From Pipra filicauda (lineage: Eukaryota > Chordata > Aves > Passeriformes > Pipridae), in NCBI RefSeq assembly GCF_003945595.2, contig NW_024104084.1, positions 992,001 to 1,056,000 on the forward strand: a stretch of DNA of 64,000 bases, written 5' to 3'. Shown one piece after another: positions 61,926-64,000 of the stretch. The notes beneath the pieces are model-generated. The model was not told the DNA's origin and made no database searches. It saw only the letters and a list, made by a program, of their open reading frames with translations. Numbering within the stretch: position 1 is the first letter of the stretch; every line of letters starts with the position of its first letter. A program made the translations under genes and the position numbers.

Positions 61926-64000
61926 TAATGTTTCCATAAAGTGATACATTTAAAAGATACACGCTTAAAAATAGTACTTTAATTTTTGCTTGCTTCTTAA
62001 AAAGACCATCATAGTTGTCATTAAATGAAAATAAAGTGTTCTAGTTCTGAAGGACAAGGTTTATAATTTTTTCTGCTGCCGTTGATCGGGTCAGATGTAG
62101 AGTCCTGGTGCAGCTGATACTCTTGTTACAGCCAACATTGTGGATGTCTTCATTTTGTTTGGATTTTTAAACAATCTTGCTCAAGGAAACTTTGCATAAC
62201 GGGACCTGTATCCCATCATTGTGCAAGTTCACATCTGGGCTCTCACATTGAGGGGCTGATCTGTTTAAAAGCTCCCGTGTGTCAAAGCAGAGGAGAGAAA
62301 TAGAAACACTAGGAATTATTCATACAGAGACAATGAGATTTCAAGGCAAAAAAAAAAAAAAATTCTGTCTTAATTTTTTGCACTGCGAAGTGGAGGCCAA
62401 GATGATCTTCCCACCAACAGATACACTGCCTGCACATGGCTTGTTTCTTCTGTAGTTCTTCTGGCATCATGTCTTGCTTCAAGCTTTGCTCCATCCCACT
62501 CCACTGAAGATAACCCAGAGACTGACGGATAGAGACATCACTGAAGGGAAAATCTCCCTGGGGGTCACACCGTGCTAATACCACATAAATAACAAAATCA
62601 AACCCAAACTTGTTAGTGGGTAGGTCACCCAGCCAACCCTTTTAAGATGACTTCTTGGTGCTAGGTGGAAAAGAATATGAATCAACAGGCAGGACAGAGA
62701 CCCTGTTGCTGCTGAATGACTCATCCTGGGAGTGAACTGTCTTCATTAGCATAGTGTCACCCATTTGCTTTCCTCTGCAGAGCGAAAGGGCTTCACTTTC
62801 CTCCTTTTCTCACATAACCTTTTTCAAAGTTATTGTAGAAAACCGTTTGGAGATCCAGCACCTCTGCTGCTTGCTCGCTCTTTTTTCCTTTTTTTTTTTT
62901 TAATTTGACAATAAATGCTATTTTAAACCAGAATCTTTGTAGTCTGCTGGTTCTCTATTCTATTTAATTTCCTATGTCAGGGCTACATTATGACATTCTA
63001 ATCAGGTTCCCACATCACACCCATTGCTGTTGAAGTGATTTTTATTTATTGTTTTTTTTTCCCTTCTCTCTTGTGCCCTCCTTCATAAGAAGGACGTTGG
63101 GGCTATCTGGGAAATGAAATGACTCACTCACTGAGAAATCCATTTGTGTCTTACAGGAAGGACAAAACAGATTTGCTTGGTTCCTTGCAGACTGTGAGGG
63201 CAAACCTTCCTGGTGGCTTTCCAGTGTCTTCTCTTGTGTTTCTAGCCCAGGAAACAAATAATCTGGGAAATTGCCTTTTCTAACTTTGTTTGGGTGTTTT
63301 CTCTCATATCTGTTTCTATGAGGTTACTTCCTACAGAAGGAGCACAGAGAGAGAACGCGGTAAGGGGTTGATGATAGAAAGGTAGGATGTAGACTTGGAC
63401 AGAATCTGGAAAGATTACCCAGTCCATCTTTCTTATTCCAAAGAGGGATCAATTGTTCTTTTCTGCAGAATCTGAACAGGAGGATTTGTTGAATTCTGTG
63501 AGGCTGAATTTCTGTCCTGACTATTATCTAATCCCAACATGTGAGATTAAAATTGATAGCTCTAAAGATGAGAAATACATATGTGAGGAATGAAGCTTTT
63601 AGCTGTATTGATCAAACTACCAGTTTTATATGAGAATTAGTTGGTATTTAATCTATCTAGCAGCATATATAAAAATTACAACCTAAGGTTTTTAATACTT
63701 ACAAAAAAAGTTGGGAGGGGAAGCTTGGGGAGATATAAATCAATGGGATAAACTGTAATTAGCTTTTTTTCTGATAGATTATAGTTCCTTTCCCGAAAAA
63801 GAACTCAGTACAGTCACTATATATATTTAAATTGCATTAACTATCCTAAGAGCTGTAAAATACCTGGAGCATGGGAGATGTCTAATATAATAAAGAAAAT
63901 AGTAAGTAACAATATATAACTAGAAGCTAGTGTTGAATTTTTATGGGTCATGTTGTTTATAGGCTTATAACAGTGGCACTTTTTTGGAGCACGTACTAAG
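61926..64000. other. Intronic sequence, nothing identified
   Basis: Contains A14 at about 62347-62361 and T-runs near 62888 and 63052. AP-1 type TGACTCA occurs at about 62718 and 63120. No gene or repeat family recognised; the intron is cut by the window end. Confidence 0.5.

Larger units (their letters stand above)
8169..64000 (+). other. CELF4: 5' part of the CELF4 intron downstream of the exon
   Basis: Inferred to continue to the window end, because the next family exon (49 nt in this family, beginning with the codons for M-N-R-P-I-Q) was not found on the + strand by reading. The intron starts GTGAGT. It contains ancient repeats, low-complexity tracts, exon-like segments and candidate regulatory sites, listed separately. 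No ORF in it has a recognisable product. If an exon was missed, or a nested gene exists, this single-intron reading would need splitting. Confidence 0.75.

Overview
This is vertebrate, almost certainly avian, nuclear DNA. It is AT-rich and intron-like, with low interspersed-repeat density. It holds one clear 5'-truncated CR1 LINE, the dominant retroposon of birds and other sauropsids, and several eroded ancient amniote SINE/LINE tails. It also has many homopolymer and A/C-only low-complexity tracts. There are no bacterial-type genes, operons, CRISPR arrays or phage features.

The one certain gene feature is a small coding exon on the + strand at 8086-8168. It is 83 nt, with a strong acceptor, a strong GTGAGT donor and a fully open frame. 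It encodes the RNP1 end and following part of RRM1 of a CELF (Bruno-like) RNA-binding protein. The residues C-E-R-E-S followed by [16 protein letters not shown] point to CELF4 rather than CELF1/2 or CELF3/5/6. The rest of the window is therefore read as two long CELF4 introns: the 3' end of the intron before this exon (1-8085) and the 5' part of the intron after it (8169-64000). The preceding exon (start of RRM1) and the following family exon (starting near MNRPIQ) were not found, so the window lies inside a large neuronal gene. In birds the human 18q12 segment carrying CELF4 is expected on chromosome Z; this is an inference from synteny knowledge, not read from the sequence.

Layout. 1-2696: intron with one ancient repeat. 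2697-4130: antisense CR1 fragment with a dead reverse transcriptase. 4131-8085: intron with an A24/(AACC)n tract and a G-quadruplex motif. 8086-8168: CELF4 exon, followed 20 nt later by a U15 tract. 8169-64000: downstream intron. It contains two exon-like segments that keep the frame set by the CELF4 exon (63 nt at 12398 and a 27-nt microexon-like unit at 58634). It also contains several weaker exon-like units, ancient repeats, an RFX X-box-like site at 42980, perfect hairpins at 26985, 35893 and 42173, two further G-run motifs, and a striking G-poor/C-rich tract ending in poly(A) near 46.4-46.6 kb.

No previously undescribed multi-gene system is visible. The best leads are the candidate in-frame cassette exons and microexon of CELF4 and the candidate intronic regulatory elements. 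All need RNA-seq or cross-species alignment, which I could not run.
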